A stretch of DNA of 64,000 nt from Rhizobium herbae. GTDB taxonomy: Bacteria; Pseudomonadota; Alphaproteobacteria; Rhizobiales; Rhizobiaceae. Both the position numbers and the translations under genes were made by a program. The stretch is taken from positions 1,178,001-1,242,000 of the forward strand of contig NZ_JAEUAO010000001.1 of NCBI RefSeq assembly GCF_019511375.1. The letters run 5' to 3'. Shown in pieces: positions 26,947-36,347 of this stretch. Numbering within the stretch: position 1 is the stretch's first letter; every line of letters begins with the position of its first letter. A model generated the notes under the pieces. It had not been told where the DNA came from. It did not search any database and saw only the letters and a program-made list of their open reading frames with translations.

Positions 26947-28380
26947 TCACACCGTCCGGCCGCCAGGCCTGACATTCTGGTTCATGCGGAACAGGTTCTG
27001 AGGATCGTACTGCTGCTTGATCTGCGCCAGCCGCTTGTAGTTGTCGCCATAGGCCGCCTCGACGCGGTCGGTCTCGTCTTCCGGCATGAAGTTGATATAG
27101 GCCGTTCCCGCCGAATGAGGCTTTGCCGCCTCGAAAAGCTGGCGCGCCCAGCCGATGCAGGCCTGATCCATTGCGGCCTCGCGCCAGCGCGCATGAACAT
27201 TCATGACGAAATGCGAATTCCGCTGCGGAAAGGCTGTCGCCCCGGCAGCAATGCGACCGGCGGCACCACCGACGTGACCGATGAAGACCTCGCATTCCGG
27301 TCCGGGCAGCTTGCCGATCGCATCGAGCAGAACCTCGATCGCAGGGTCCGAAAGCGCGACGAAGTCGTGGCTCTTCCAGTAGTTGCGCGCGCCCGGCGTC
27401 AGCAGCGGATCGAAGGCCTGCTGCCAGCCGGCAAACGGATGCGGACTGACGACATCGGCGATCGGCTTGCCGATCGAACGCAAGCGTTGCGTCGCCTTCT
27501 CGCCGGCATCAAGATCGCCACACCAGCACACGGCGAGAACCAGGACCTCCTTGCCATGCCACTCCTGCGGCAGGAACGGCAGTGGCGGCGCCTGCCGCAT
27601 AACCACCCAGCAGGTCAGTTCGTCGGGCGCCGTTTCGAGCACCTGTCGATATTGCTCAAGAACCGCCCGCGCATCGGCGATGGGATGCACGACGAGGCCG
27701 GAAAGGACCTGCGGACCGAGTTGGTGAAGCTGAAACTCGAAGGCCGTGACGATGCCGAAATTGCCGCCGCCGCCCCGAAGCGCCCAGAACAGATCGCTGT
27801 TTTGCGTCTGGCTTGCCCGCACCAATTCGCCGTTCGCCGTCACGACATCCGCGCAAACGAGGTTGTCGATCGTCAGGCCGAATCTGCGCGTGATCCAGCC
27901 GAAGCCGCCGCCGAGCGTCAGCCCGGCAATGCCGGTCGTCGAGTTGATGCCGGTCGGCACCGCCAGCCCGAACGACTGGGTTTCCTTGTCGACATCGGCG
28001 AGCGTTGCGCCCGGTTCGACCCAGGCTCGCTTGGCGGCGATATCGACACGCACCGATTTCATCGGCGACAGGTCGATCATCAACCCACCATCGCAGACGG
28101 CGTTGCCGGCAATGTTGTGGCCGCCGCCGCGCACCGAAACGAGCAGCTTGTTGTCGCTTGCAAAACGCACGGCACTAATCACGTCGGCTGCCCCGGCGCA
28201 TTGGACAATCAGGGCCGGCCGGCGGTCGACCATTGCATTCCAGATTGTCCGCGCCTCCTCATAGGCGCTATCGCTGGCGTCGAGCACCCGGCCGCGCAGC
28301 CGCCCGGCAAGCGCCTCGATGGCCTCAGCACCAATCCATGTCTTGCCTGCCTGCAGATTCATGAGGCTCATATCGTTCAT
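26947..28380 (-). CDS. FAD-linked oxidoreductase of the berberine-bridge-enzyme type
   Basis: 477 aa from ATG 28380 with GGGAGGAG upstream. The N-terminal FAD_binding_4 (PCMH) fold has VRGGGHNIAGNAVCDGGLMI, where the histidine is the usual covalent FAD link. TGIAGLTLGGGFGWITRRFG lacks the cysteine of bicovalent members, so attachment is probably through His only. The C-terminal BBE segment YGDNYKRLAQIKQQYDPQNL is intact. These enzymes oxidise sugars, alcohols or secondary metabolites with O2. No pathway partner is adjacent, and it ends before the dipeptide operon begins on the same strand, so the substrate is open. Confidence 0.88.
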   Translation of the reverse strand: MNDMSLMNLQAGKTWIGAEAIEALAGRLRGRVLDASDSAYEEARTIWNAMVDRRPALIVQCAGAADVISAVRFASDNKLLVSVRGGGHNIAGNAVCDGGLMIDLSPMKSVRVDIAAKRAWVEPGATLADVDKETQSFGLAVPTGINSTTGIAGLTLGGGFGWITRRFGLTIDNLVCADVVTANGELVRASQTQNSDLFWALRGGGGNFGIVTAFEFQLHQLGPQVLSGLVVHPIADARAVLEQYRQVLETAPDELTCWVVMRQAPPLPFLPQEWHGKEVLVLAVCWCGDLDAGEKATQRLRSIGKPIADVVSPHPFAGWQQAFDPLLTPGARNYWKSHDFVALSDPAIEVLLDAIGKLPGPECEVFIGHVGGAAGRIAAGATAFPQRNSHFVMNVHARWREAAMDQACIGWARQLFEAAKPHSAGTAYINFMPEDETDRVEAAYGDNYKRLAQIKQQYDPQNLFRMNQNVRPGGRTV

Positions 28381-28518
28381 GGATTCGCTCCTCCCACGGT
28401 GAACCATGCCCCAGCCTGCGAATATTGCGCCTTTCGAATACACAGCACAAGGCGCGGTTCCGCCGATGCCGAGTGACCGCGCGACCGTGCTGCCGGCGGC
28501 ACGCGACCGCGCCAGACC

Positions 28519-29280
28519 TCAGGCCAAGGCGACCTTCCGCACGAACCCCTTGCTGGCGACCATCAGATTCTTCGTGTAGGCGTCGCTGATCCGCCCGGCC
28601 ACGAGATCGCCGGACGATAGCCGCTCGACAACCTTGCCCGATTTCATCACCGCCAGGCGTTCGCACATGTGGGTGACGACGCCGAGATCATGACTGACCA
28701 TGATATAGGTGAGCTTCCGGTCGCGCCGGACCTGTTCCAGGAGGTTGAGGACTTCGGCCTGCACCGAGGCATCGAGCGCCGAGGTCGGCTCGTCGAGCAG
28801 CATGATCTCAGGTTCGATGATCAGCGCACGGGCAATGGCGATGCGTTGGCGCTGGCCGCCGGAGAGCTGATGCGAATAGCGGAACCGAAAGGACGAACCG
28901 AGGCCGACTTCATCGAGCGCGCGCAGGATGCGGCGTTCGGCGTCCCCTACCCCATGGATGGCAAGCGGTTCCTGCAGCAGGCGATCGACGGTCTGGCGAG
29001 GGTGCAACGAGCCGTAGGGATCCTGAAAGACCATCTGCACCCGGCGATAGAAGGCCTTGTCGCGATGGCGCGCATCAAGGGTCTTGCCGTCGAGCATGAT
29101 CTTGCCGCCGGCAATCGGCGCAAGCCCCGCAATAGCGCGCAACAGCGTCGATTTTCCCGAGCCGGATTCGCCGACCAGCCCGAAGGATTCGCCGGATGCC
29201 ACGTCGATGCTGACATTGTCGAGCGCCAGAAAGTCGTCGTAGGAGACGGTCAGGTTTTCCGCTGAAATCGCCGCCCTCAT
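28519..29280 (-). CDS. Dipeptide/oligopeptide ABC transporter ATP-binding protein (DppF-like)
   Basis: 253 aa from ATG 29280, which overlaps the stop of the preceding ATPase gene (ATGA). Walker A GESGSGKSTLL, signature [15 protein letters not shown] and Walker B EIMLLDEPTSALD are intact. The oligopeptide-specific C-terminal extension is short. It pairs with the DppD-like ATPase to power import. Last gene of the six-gene dipeptidase/transporter operon. Confidence 0.9.
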   Translation of the reverse strand: MRAAISAENLTVSYDDFLALDNVSIDVASGESFGLVGESGSGKSTLLRAIAGLAPIAGGKIMLDGKTLDARHRDKAFYRRVQMVFQDPYGSLHPRQTVDRLLQEPLAIHGVGDAERRILRALDEVGLGSSFRFRYSHQLSGGQRQRIAIARALIIEPEIMLLDEPTSALDASVQAEVLNLLEQVRRDRKLTYIMVSHDLGVVTHMCERLAVMKSGKVVERLSSGDLVAGRISDAYTKNLMVASKGFVRKVALA

Positions 29281-30110
29281 GCCGCCCACTCCGGTTTGCG
29301 GTCAAGCACCGGCAGGGGATGCCGGTCGCTACCGAGCGTGGGCATGCAGTTGAGCAGGCCTTGTGTATAGGGATGTTTGGCATTCGCCAGATCTCCCGCC
29401 GCAATCTCCTCGACGATCCTGCCGGCATACATGACGATGACCCGGTCGCAGAAGGAAGAGACGAGCCGAAGATCGTGGGAGATGAAGATCAGGCCCATGC
29501 CGCGTTCGGCAACGAGCTTGTCGAGGATGCGAAGCACGTCAAGCTGAACCGTCACGTCAAGCGCCGAGGTCGGCTCGTCGGCGATCAGCAGTTCCGGACC
29601 GGCGATCAGCATCATGGCGATCATGGCGCGTTGTCCCATGCCGCCTGAGACTTCGTGCGGATGCAGGTCGAAGACCCGTTCCGCGTCGCGGATCTGCACC
29701 GCCTCGAGCATGGCGATGGCGCGGTCGCGAGCCTCGCGCTTGCCGACGTTCTCGTGCGTGCGCAACGTCTCGACGATCTGGCGGCCGATGCTCATGACGG
29801 GGTTCAGCGAATATTTCGGGTCCTGCAGGATCATCGCGATACGGCTGCCGCGAAGGCTGCGCCGGACTTTCGCCGGTGCGGCCAGCAGGTCGGTGCCGTC
29901 AAAGTTGAGCCTGCTTGCCGATATGCGGGCATGCGCGGGGGTGAGCCCCATGATCGCTCTGCCCGTCTGCGATTTTCCCGATCCGCTTTCGCCGACGATG
30001 CCGAGCCTTTCCCTCCCGAGCGTGAAGGACACACCGCGCACCGCTTCGATCAGCCCGGTGCGGGTTGGAAACGAGACGCGCAGATCATCAACGGTCAGCA
30101 TCGGGTTCAT
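29277..30110 (-). CDS. Dipeptide/oligopeptide ABC transporter ATP-binding protein (DppD-like)
   Basis: 277 aa from ATG 30110 (MNPMLTVDDLRVSFPT); the start overlaps the permease stop by 4 bases. Walker A GESGSGKSQTGR carries Gln in place of the usual Thr, as in many DppD proteins. The signature is VSGGMGQRAMIAMML and Walker B is LLIADEPTSALD. The C-terminal HPYTQGLLNCMPTL is the typical oligopeptide-ABC end region. Second ATPase of the heterodimer. Confidence 0.9.
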   Translation of the reverse strand: MNPMLTVDDLRVSFPTRTGLIEAVRGVSFTLGRERLGIVGESGSGKSQTGRAIMGLTPAHARISASRLNFDGTDLLAAPAKVRRSLRGSRIAMILQDPKYSLNPVMSIGRQIVETLRTHENVGKREARDRAIAMLEAVQIRDAERVFDLHPHEVSGGMGQRAMIAMMLIAGPELLIADEPTSALDVTVQLDVLRILDKLVAERGMGLIFISHDLRLVSSFCDRVIVMYAGRIVEEIAAGDLANAKHPYTQGLLNCMPTLGSDRHPLPVLDRKPEWAA

Positions 30111-31039
30111 TTGCCGCTCTCCCGCGGGTCGAGCGCGTCGCGCAGGCCGTCGCCCAGCAGGTTGAAGCCGAGGCTGACGACGAGGATGGCGATGCCGGGC
30201 ATGGTGGCGACCCACCACTGGTCGAGGATGAAGCGCCGGCCTGCCGCAATCATCGCGCCCCATTCCGGCAGCGGCGGCTGCGCGCCGAGGCCAAGGAAGC
30301 CGAGGCCGGCAGCCGTCAGGATAATGCCGGCCATGTCGAGGGTGACACGCACGATCAGCGAGGAGACGCACATCGGCATGACATGGCGCAACACGATGCG
30401 GAACGGCGAGGCGCCCATAAGCCGCACGGCGGCGATGTAGTCGGAATTGCGCACCGTCAGCGTTTCGGCGCGGGCGATGCGGGCATAGGGCGGCCAGGAG
30501 GTGATGGCGATGGCGATGATGGCGTTCTGGATGCCAGGCCCCATGGCCGCAACGAAGGCGAGCGCCAGAACCAGTTTGGGAAAGGCAAAGAAGATATCGG
30601 TGATCCGCATCAACACCGCATCGACCCAGCCGCCGGCATAGCCGGAGACGGCACCCACCAGCAGGCCGATGGGAGCGGCGATGATCGCGACAAGAACGAT
30701 GACGAGCAGGGTCAGTCGCGATCCGTGCAGCAGGCGCGAGAGAATGTCCCTGCCCTGATCGTCAGTGCCGAGCAGATAGCCTTCGCTTCCCGGCGGCAGC
30801 AGCCGTGCGCCGGCAAGATTGCCGACGACCGGCGAATGCGGCGCCAGCGCATCGGCGAAGACCGCAACCAGAATGAGCAACAGAATGATGCCGAGCCCCG
30901 CGACCGCCAGCCGGTTGGCCGAAAACCGGCGCCAGGTCATATAGGCTCGGCCGAGACGCGCCTGCAGGCGCGATTGCGGCCGGTCTGACATCAGCCATTC
31001 ACGACGGCTCATGGGGGCAGGCTGGCTGATCTCGCTCAT
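30107..31039 (-). CDS. Dipeptide/oligopeptide ABC transporter permease (DppC-like)
   Basis: 310 aa from ATG 31039, overlapping the previous stop by 4 bases. It has six transmembrane segments, the N-terminal OppC-type helix (LAVAGLGIILLLILVAVFADALAP in part), the periplasmic YLLGTDDQGRDILSRLLHGS stretch typical of DppC, and the EAA-loop region AAVRLMGASPFRIVLRHVMP that docks on the ATPases. Confidence 0.9.
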   Translation of the reverse strand: MSEISQPAPMSRREWLMSDRPQSRLQARLGRAYMTWRRFSANRLAVAGLGIILLLILVAVFADALAPHSPVVGNLAGARLLPPGSEGYLLGTDDQGRDILSRLLHGSRLTLLVIVLVAIIAAPIGLLVGAVSGYAGGWVDAVLMRITDIFFAFPKLVLALAFVAAMGPGIQNAIIAIAITSWPPYARIARAETLTVRNSDYIAAVRLMGASPFRIVLRHVMPMCVSSLIVRVTLDMAGIILTAAGLGFLGLGAQPPLPEWGAMIAAGRRFILDQWWVATMPGIAILVVSLGFNLLGDGLRDALDPRESGK

Positions 31040-32103
31040 CGCGCGCGCGTCCTCGGATCGAGCGTCCGATAAAGAAGGTCGGACAGGATGTTGATGGCGA
31101 TGAACACCGAACCGATGACGATCGTGCCGCCCAGCACGGCATTCATGTCGGCGTTCTGCAGCGAATTGGTGATGTAGAGGCCAAGCCCCGGCCAGGCGAA
31201 AACCGTCTCCGTCAATACCGAACCTTCGAGCAGGCCGGCATAGGAGAGCGCAATCACCGTCACCAGGGGCACGGCGGCGTTGCGCAGTGCGTGCACCCAG
31301 ATGATGCGGCTTTCCGAGAGGCCCTTGGCGCGGGCGGCGACGATATATTCCTGCGCCAGTTCGTTCAGCATGAAACTGCGGGTCATGCGGCTGATATAGG
31401 CGAGCGAGAAATAGCCGAGCAGGCCTGCGGGCAGGATGATGTGGCGGAAGACGTCGCGGAAAACATCCCACTGGCCCTGCCATGCCGAATCGATGAGATA
31501 GAGCCCGGTTACCGGCGTGAAGCTGTATTCATAGACGATATCGATGCGGCCGGGAAAGGCGACCCATTTCAGCCGCGCATAGAACAACAGCAGCGAAAGC
31601 AGTGCCAACCAGAAGATTGGCACGGAATAGCCGACGAGGCCGATGACCCGAACGATCTGGTCCGCAATCGAGCCGCGCTTGACGGCGGCCAGCACGCCGA
31701 GCGGCACCCCGATGAGACTGCCGATAATCGTGCCTAATGTCGCGAGTTCCAGCGTGGCGGGAAAAACGCGCCGGATGTCGGCCATTACCGGATTGGTGGT
31801 CAGTACGGAGGTGCCGAAATTGCCGGTCAGCGCATCGCGCACATAGATGTAGAATTGCTGATAGAGCGGCTTGTTGAAGCCCAGCAGTTCACGGGTTCGC
31901 TCCACGACGTGAGTCGGCGCCCGGTCGCCGAGAATGGCGAGCACGGGATCGATCGGGATGACGCGGCCGATGAAGAAGGTCACGGCCAGCAAGCCGAGAT
32001 AGGTCGTGACGATGATGACCAGGAAACGCAGCGCATTTCCCGCCCAGCCATTGGCGCGGGCGCGCCTGCGCCCGGCCAGTTGTGTCGTTTCGGGAAGGGT
32101 CAC
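31036..32103 (-). CDS. Dipeptide/oligopeptide ABC transporter permease (DppB-like)
   Basis: 355 aa, apparently from a GTG at 32103 that lies 14 bases after the binding-protein stop. Six transmembrane segments, the DppB-type periplasmic region after the first helix (TRELLGFNKPLYQQFYIYV) and the EAA loop RAKGLSESRIIWVHALRNA. A cytosolic N-terminal stretch of about 25 residues (GRRRARANG) is basic. Forms the channel with the DppC-like protein. Confidence 0.9.
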   Translation of the reverse strand: MTLPETTQLAGRRRARANGWAGNALRFLVIIVTTYLGLLAVTFFIGRVIPIDPVLAILGDRAPTHVVERTRELLGFNKPLYQQFYIYVRDALTGNFGTSVLTTNPVMADIRRVFPATLELATLGTIIGSLIGVPLGVLAAVKRGSIADQIVRVIGLVGYSVPIFWLALLSLLLFYARLKWVAFPGRIDIVYEYSFTPVTGLYLIDSAWQGQWDVFRDVFRHIILPAGLLGYFSLAYISRMTRSFMLNELAQEYIVAARAKGLSESRIIWVHALRNAAVPLVTVIALSYAGLLEGSVLTETVFAWPGLGLYITNSLQNADMNAVLGGTIVIGSVFIAINILSDLLYRTLDPRTRAR

Positions 32104-32117
32104 CGGCCGTCTCCGGT

Positions 32118-33764
32118 CTATTCCTTGGAAACGTTGAAGACGTAGTTGGTATCGAAGCTCGGTCCGAGCTTGAAGCCTTTCAGATTGCCGCGATAGCCCG
32201 CGACCTCCGTCTGCTGGAAGATGATCACGAACGGGCTGTTTGCGAGCACCTTTTTCTGGAGATCCTTGTACATCTCAGCGCGCTTGGCGGCATCCTTCTC
32301 GAGCAACGCAGCCTTGCTCTGTTCCGTCCATTCCTTCGGGACGTCCCAGGCATTGCGCCAGGCGAGCGTCTTTACCTTGCCTTCGTCGGAATTGTCCGGA
32401 TTGACAGTGAAGGTCTCGGCATTCGAGTTCGGATCAAAGTAATCCTGCCCCCACTGGCCGATATAGATGTCATGCGTGCGGGCGCGGTACTTGGTCAGCG
32501 TTTGCTTGCCATCACCGGGAATGATTTCCATCTTGATGTTGGCCTGGGCGAGCGTCTGCTGGATGGATTCGGCAATGCCGGTGATCGGCTGCGTGTTGCG
32601 CACGTCCATCGTCACCGAGAAGCCATCGGCAAGCCCGGCCTTGGCCAGCAATTCCTTGGCCTTTGCGACATCGAGCTTGTAGGGGTTCTCATCGAGCTCG
32701 CCGAGAACGCCCTTCGGCAGGAAGGTCTGGTGGATCTCGCCGATGCCCTTGATCAGGGTCGAACCAATCGCGTCATAGTCGACCAGATATTTGAAGGCTT
32801 CAGCCACTTCCGGCTTGGCGAGATTCTGGTTCTTCTGGTTGAGGCTGAAATAGTAAAGGGTACCCTTTGGCGCGCTCGTCGTCTTCAAATCGCCATTCTT
32901 GGCTACGGCGTCGAAATCACCCGGCTCGAGATTGCGCGCGACATCGATGTCGCCAGCTTCCAGCGCCAGACGCTGGCCGGAGCTTTCCTTCATGTGACGG
33001 TAGATGACGCGAGCGAGCGGTGCCTTCTCGCCGTAGTAATTGTCGTTGCGCTCCATCACCACCACTTCGTTGGCGCGCCACTCACGCATCGTGAAGGCGC
33101 CGGAACCGGCGTAGCCGGTCTTCAGCCATTCATTGCCGAAATCGTTGTCGTATTTGTATTCCTCGGATGGGGTGACGGCCTTCACATGCTCGAGAACCAC
33201 TTTCTTGTCGACGACCGACCCAACGGTCGCGGTGAGGCAGTTCAAAACGAAGCTCGGCGCGTAGGCCTTGTCGACGGTAAAGACGAAGGTGGTTTCGTCG
33301 GCCGCTTTTGCCTTTTCGGTGACGTTGTCGCCGGTCAGACCGAACTGGGTGAGGATGAAGGCGGGGCTCTTGTCGAGCTTGACGACGCGCTCGAAGGAAT
33401 AGGCGACGTCCTCGGCCGTCACCGGATTGCCGGAGGCAAATTTCAGGCCCGGCTTCAGCTTGAACGTGTAGGTCAGGCCGTCATCCGAAACCGTCCAGCT
33501 TTCGGCGAGATCCCCCACGACCTTCGACGTGTCGTTGAGGTCGAGCCGTACAAGATAGCTATACGTGTTGGCCGTGACTTCCGCGGTCGACAGCTCGAAG
33601 GCTTCGCCCGGATCCATGGTGATGATGTCGTCGATCGCCCAGCCCTCGACCAGGGTATCTGCCGGCGTCTCGGCGAAAGCGGGCGCACCCGCCATCAGGA
33701 GCAGCGACAGGGCTGCACCGGCAGTCAGCATTCGGGCATGCTTGTTCAGTGAGTGCATCATCAT
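32118..33764 (-). CDS. Dipeptide/oligopeptide ABC transporter substrate-binding protein (DppA-like)
   Basis: 548 aa from the first ATG of an ATGATGATG run at 33764, with GAGGGAAA upstream. It has a Sec signal peptide ending in AFA before ETPADTLVEGW. Family 5 solute-binding fold: the signature around YTFKLKPGLKFASGNPVTAE and domain III from about 280. It binds peptides in the periplasm. The first gene of the operon is a dipeptidase, so the pair probably imports and hydrolyses the same peptides. Unlike the sugar operons here, no hairpin separates it from its permease gene. Confidence 0.92.
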   Translation of the reverse strand: MMMHSLNKHARMLTAGAALSLLLMAGAPAFAETPADTLVEGWAIDDIITMDPGEAFELSTAEVTANTYSYLVRLDLNDTSKVVGDLAESWTVSDDGLTYTFKLKPGLKFASGNPVTAEDVAYSFERVVKLDKSPAFILTQFGLTGDNVTEKAKAADETTFVFTVDKAYAPSFVLNCLTATVGSVVDKKVVLEHVKAVTPSEEYKYDNDFGNEWLKTGYAGSGAFTMREWRANEVVVMERNDNYYGEKAPLARVIYRHMKESSGQRLALEAGDIDVARNLEPGDFDAVAKNGDLKTTSAPKGTLYYFSLNQKNQNLAKPEVAEAFKYLVDYDAIGSTLIKGIGEIHQTFLPKGVLGELDENPYKLDVAKAKELLAKAGLADGFSVTMDVRNTQPITGIAESIQQTLAQANIKMEIIPGDGKQTLTKYRARTHDIYIGQWGQDYFDPNSNAETFTVNPDNSDEGKVKTLAWRNAWDVPKEWTEQSKAALLEKDAAKRAEMYKDLQKKVLANSPFVIIFQQTEVAGYRGNLKGFKLGPSFDTNYVFNVSKE

Positions 33765-33808
33765 TCCGTTTCCCTCTTTTTGAGCCCGTTTCGGGCTTTG
33801 TTCTCGGT

Positions 33809-34864
33809 TCAAGCGGCCTCGTGCCAGGCTTGGGCCAAAACGCGCAGCCAGTTTTCCCGGCACAATTTCGTGAGTTCGGCGTCACCATATCCGGCAGCCC
33901 GAAGGGCAGCAATCAGGCTCTGATTACCCGCCGCATCGCCGATTTCCTGCGGAATGGTCGCACCGTCGAAGTCCGATCCAAGCGCCACGCAATCGATGCC
34001 CATACGCTCGACCATATAGTCGACATGACGGACCATATCCGACAGCGGCGTCCTGGCATTCTCCTGCCCATCCGGACGGAGCATCGTCGTCGCGTAATTG
34101 AGCCCCGCCAATCCCCTGCTATCGCGGATCGCATCCAGTTGCCGGTCCGTCAGGTTGCGGGCGACGGTGGTCAGCGAATGCGCGTTCGAGTGGCTGGCGA
34201 TCAGCGGCTGGTCCGTGGTTTTCGCCACGTCCCAGAAACCCTTTTCGGTGATGTGGGCGAGATCGATCAGGATACCGAGGCGGTTGCATTCGCGCACGAG
34301 AGCAAAGCCGGCATCGGTAAGGCCAGGTCCGGTATCGGGTCCCATCGGAAAGGCGAAGGGCACGCCATAGCCGAAAATGTTGTGGCGGCTCCAGACCGGG
34401 CCGAGCGAGCGCAATCCCGCGGCATAGAATATTTCGAGTGCGGCGAGATCCGCTCCGATCGCCTCACAACCCTCCATGTGAAGCACGGCGGCGAAGACAC
34501 CCTTTTCCATCGCAGCCCTGATCTCGGCCACCGAGCGACAGAGTTTCCAGGCGCCGGCGCGATCGAGCCGCAAGGCGATGGCGGCAAACTCCAGCGCGAT
34601 ATCCAGAGAGGGCTGCCGCTGCAAAGGTTCGGACAGCGGCGTATTGTAATGGCCATTCGCGTCCGGCGTCTTCAGCGCCAGATGCGCGGAGGGGATATAG
34701 ATTGCCGAAAGACCGCCAGCGAGGCCGCCGCGTTTGGCGCGCGGTCCGTCGATGTGGCCTTCGCTCGTCCCGTTCACGAATTCATGGACCGGATCGGCGC
34801 CGTTCTTCGCATTGCTCCACAGCCGCAGCAGCACATCATTGTGCCCGTCGAAAACCGCCTGCAT
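33809..34864 (-). CDS. Membrane dipeptidase family (peptidase M19) protein
   Basis: 351 aa with the M19 metal-site motifs in order: DGHND at the N-terminus, HMEGCE near residue 130, DLAH near 200, IASHSNAHS near 225 and GSDFDG near 295. These enzymes bind two zinc ions and split dipeptides, often with a D-residue at the C-terminal side. No signal peptide, so it is cytosolic. It heads the dipeptide transporter operon, suggesting cleavage of imported dipeptides, possibly cell-wall D-amino-acid dipeptides (inference). Confidence 0.9.
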   Translation of the reverse strand: MQAVFDGHNDVLLRLWSNAKNGADPVHEFVNGTSEGHIDGPRAKRGGLAGGLSAIYIPSAHLALKTPDANGHYNTPLSEPLQRQPSLDIALEFAAIALRLDRAGAWKLCRSVAEIRAAMEKGVFAAVLHMEGCEAIGADLAALEIFYAAGLRSLGPVWSRHNIFGYGVPFAFPMGPDTGPGLTDAGFALVRECNRLGILIDLAHITEKGFWDVAKTTDQPLIASHSNAHSLTTVARNLTDRQLDAIRDSRGLAGLNYATTMLRPDGQENARTPLSDMVRHVDYMVERMGIDCVALGSDFDGATIPQEIGDAAGNQSLIAALRAAGYGDAELTKLCRENWLRVLAQAWHEAA

Positions 34865-35204
34865 TCAAAAATTCCTGTCCTGCCTGGGCTGCTGCCCATT
34901 TTTGTCCAGTTGGTCAAGAACACGATGCTAGTGAATCGCGCGGCGAATAACAACGTGGCACCGATAAAATTCAGCGCTATGAAAATGCTTTCGGAATAAA
35001 GACTTACGCTACAGCGATCGGATTTCGTTATGCAAGAAATAGCTAATTTTCAGATCCGAAAAACAGGGAGAATTCAAAATAGGGTGTCATGCTGCTCGAA
35101 AATCTGGCATGGGCTTGCTGTTCACACACGGGGGTTTCAACGATGACAGCCGATCTGCTGCTTCGCAACATCGAGGCGCCGCCTCGCACGATCACTGGCG
35201 CACG
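34865..35204. other. Divergent intergenic region, no gene seen
   Basis: 340 bases between the dipeptidase operon (minus) and the DUF4105 gene (plus). Moderately AT-rich around 34960-35090, where both promoters probably lie. No convincing repeat, operator or small open frame was found. Confidence 0.45.
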
Positions 35205-36245
35205 ATGACCAAGCAGCAGGAACGTCCCCGCCTTCACCTGCTTGGCGCCATCCTGCGCGCCGTATCGGTCCTCGCCATTCTAGGCTTTGCTGCCTGGGGC
35301 GCAGTCGCCCTCTTCTACCAGGCCCCCGGCCCCGCGCCCATCAGGCTCACAGCCGCGGTCCTTTGGGTCGCTGTCTCGCTGGCTGTGCTTGGTGCGTATC
35401 TTCGCTGGCGCTCGCGGCTTGCCGCTCTGATCTATCCGGTGCTGATTGCCGCGCTGCTCTTCTGGTGGCAGTCCCTCCCGGCCAGCAACACCCGCGACTG
35501 GGCCCAGGAGGTCGCACAGATGACGACCGGTGTGGTCAACGGTCCGGAAGTGACCCTCGCAAATGTGCGTAATTTCGACTGGCGGACATCGACCGACTAC
35601 ACGGTGCGCTGGGAAAACCGGACCTACGATCTGGACAAGATCGCCTCTGTCGATCTGTTTTTATCCTACTGGTCGGGCCCCGCAATTGCCCACACGCTCG
35701 TTTCATTCGGCTTCGAGGATGGCAGTTTTGTCACCTTCTCGGTGGAGATCCGCAAGGAGCAGCACGAAAGGTTCTCGGAAATCGGCGGCTTCTTCAAGCA
35801 ATTCGAGACGAGTGTTGTCGCGGCCGATGAAAGCGACATCATCCGGGTCCGTACGAATATCCGCAAGGAGGATGTCTATCTCTACCGGATCAACATGGCC
35901 AAGCCGGCGATGCGCTCGCTGTTCATGGCCTATGTCGATGAAGCCAACACCCTCGCTGAAACCCCGCGCTTCTACAACACGATAACGGCCAACTGCACCA
36001 CCATCGTCTTTGCCATGGTAAACCGCATCGTTACGGGCCTGCCGCTGGATTACCGGCTACTGTTTTCAGGTTACCTGCCCGCCTACATATTCGACGTCAA
36101 TGGCTTCATGCCCGGCTTCACGCTGGAACAGTTGCGCGGGGGCGGCAAGATCAGCGCCAAAGCGCAAGTGGCGGATCGGGCTGCGGACTTCTCCCGGCGA
36201 ATCCGCGAGGGCGTTCCTGGCATTGTCCCTTTGAGGCGGCCATGA
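35205..36245 (+). CDS. DUF4105 domain membrane protein
   Basis: 346 aa from ATG 35205; an upstream TTG at 35109 would add 32 residues without family features, and neither start has a strong ribosome binding site. Three hydrophobic segments in the first 110 residues (AILRAVSVLAILGFAAWGAV, LTAAVLWVAVSLAVLGAYL, LAALIYPVLIAALLFWWQSL) anchor a periplasmic domain. That domain (DUF4105) contains VRNFDWRTSTDYTVRWENRTY, HTLVSFGFEDG and YNTITANCTTIVFAM, with a conserved Cys-Thr pair suggestive of a papain-like fold. Function unknown; lipid or envelope hydrolase roles have been suggested for related domains. Confidence 0.85.
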   Translation: MTKQQERPRLHLLGAILRAVSVLAILGFAAWGAVALFYQAPGPAPIRLTAAVLWVAVSLAVLGAYLRWRSRLAALIYPVLIAALLFWWQSLPASNTRDWAQEVAQMTTGVVNGPEVTLANVRNFDWRTSTDYTVRWENRTYDLDKIASVDLFLSYWSGPAIAHTLVSFGFEDGSFVTFSVEIRKEQHERFSEIGGFFKQFETSVVAADESDIIRVRTNIRKEDVYLYRINMAKPAMRSLFMAYVDEANTLAETPRFYNTITANCTTIVFAMVNRIVTGLPLDYRLLFSGYLPAYIFDVNGFMPGFTLEQLRGGGKISAKAQVADRAADFSRRIREGVPGIVPLRRP

Positions 36246-36267
36246 AGCGGCATAGAGTAATACAATC

Positions 36268-36321
36268 TGCGCTGATATTGACCAATTTCGAGGCCCCGGC
36301 GAGTCGGTGACTATCAGCGCA
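36268..36321. repeat. 10-bp inverted repeat upstream of the LacI-family gene
   Basis: TGCGCTGATA (36268-36277) and TATCAGCGCA (36312-36321) are perfect inverted copies 34 bases apart (centres 44 bases apart). They lie between the DUF4105 stop and the LacI-family start. Possible paired operator half-sites for autoregulation, or a long hairpin. Confidence 0.5.
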
Positions 36322-36347
36322 AGGCAGCAGATAACAGGAAATCACGC

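Noticed and set aside
26878-28476. 532-aa plus-strand frame opposite the FAD oxidoreductase
   Set aside because: Arg/Asp/His-rich shadow; the minus-strand flavoprotein is intact.
29277-30110. Gln in the Walker A motif of the DppD-like ATPase (GESGSGKSQ) as a defect
   Set aside because: This variation is common in functional oligopeptide ABC ATPases.
32082-33752. 556-aa plus-strand frame opposite the dipeptide-binding protein
   Set aside because: Shadow of a well-supported gene, with no recognisable domain.
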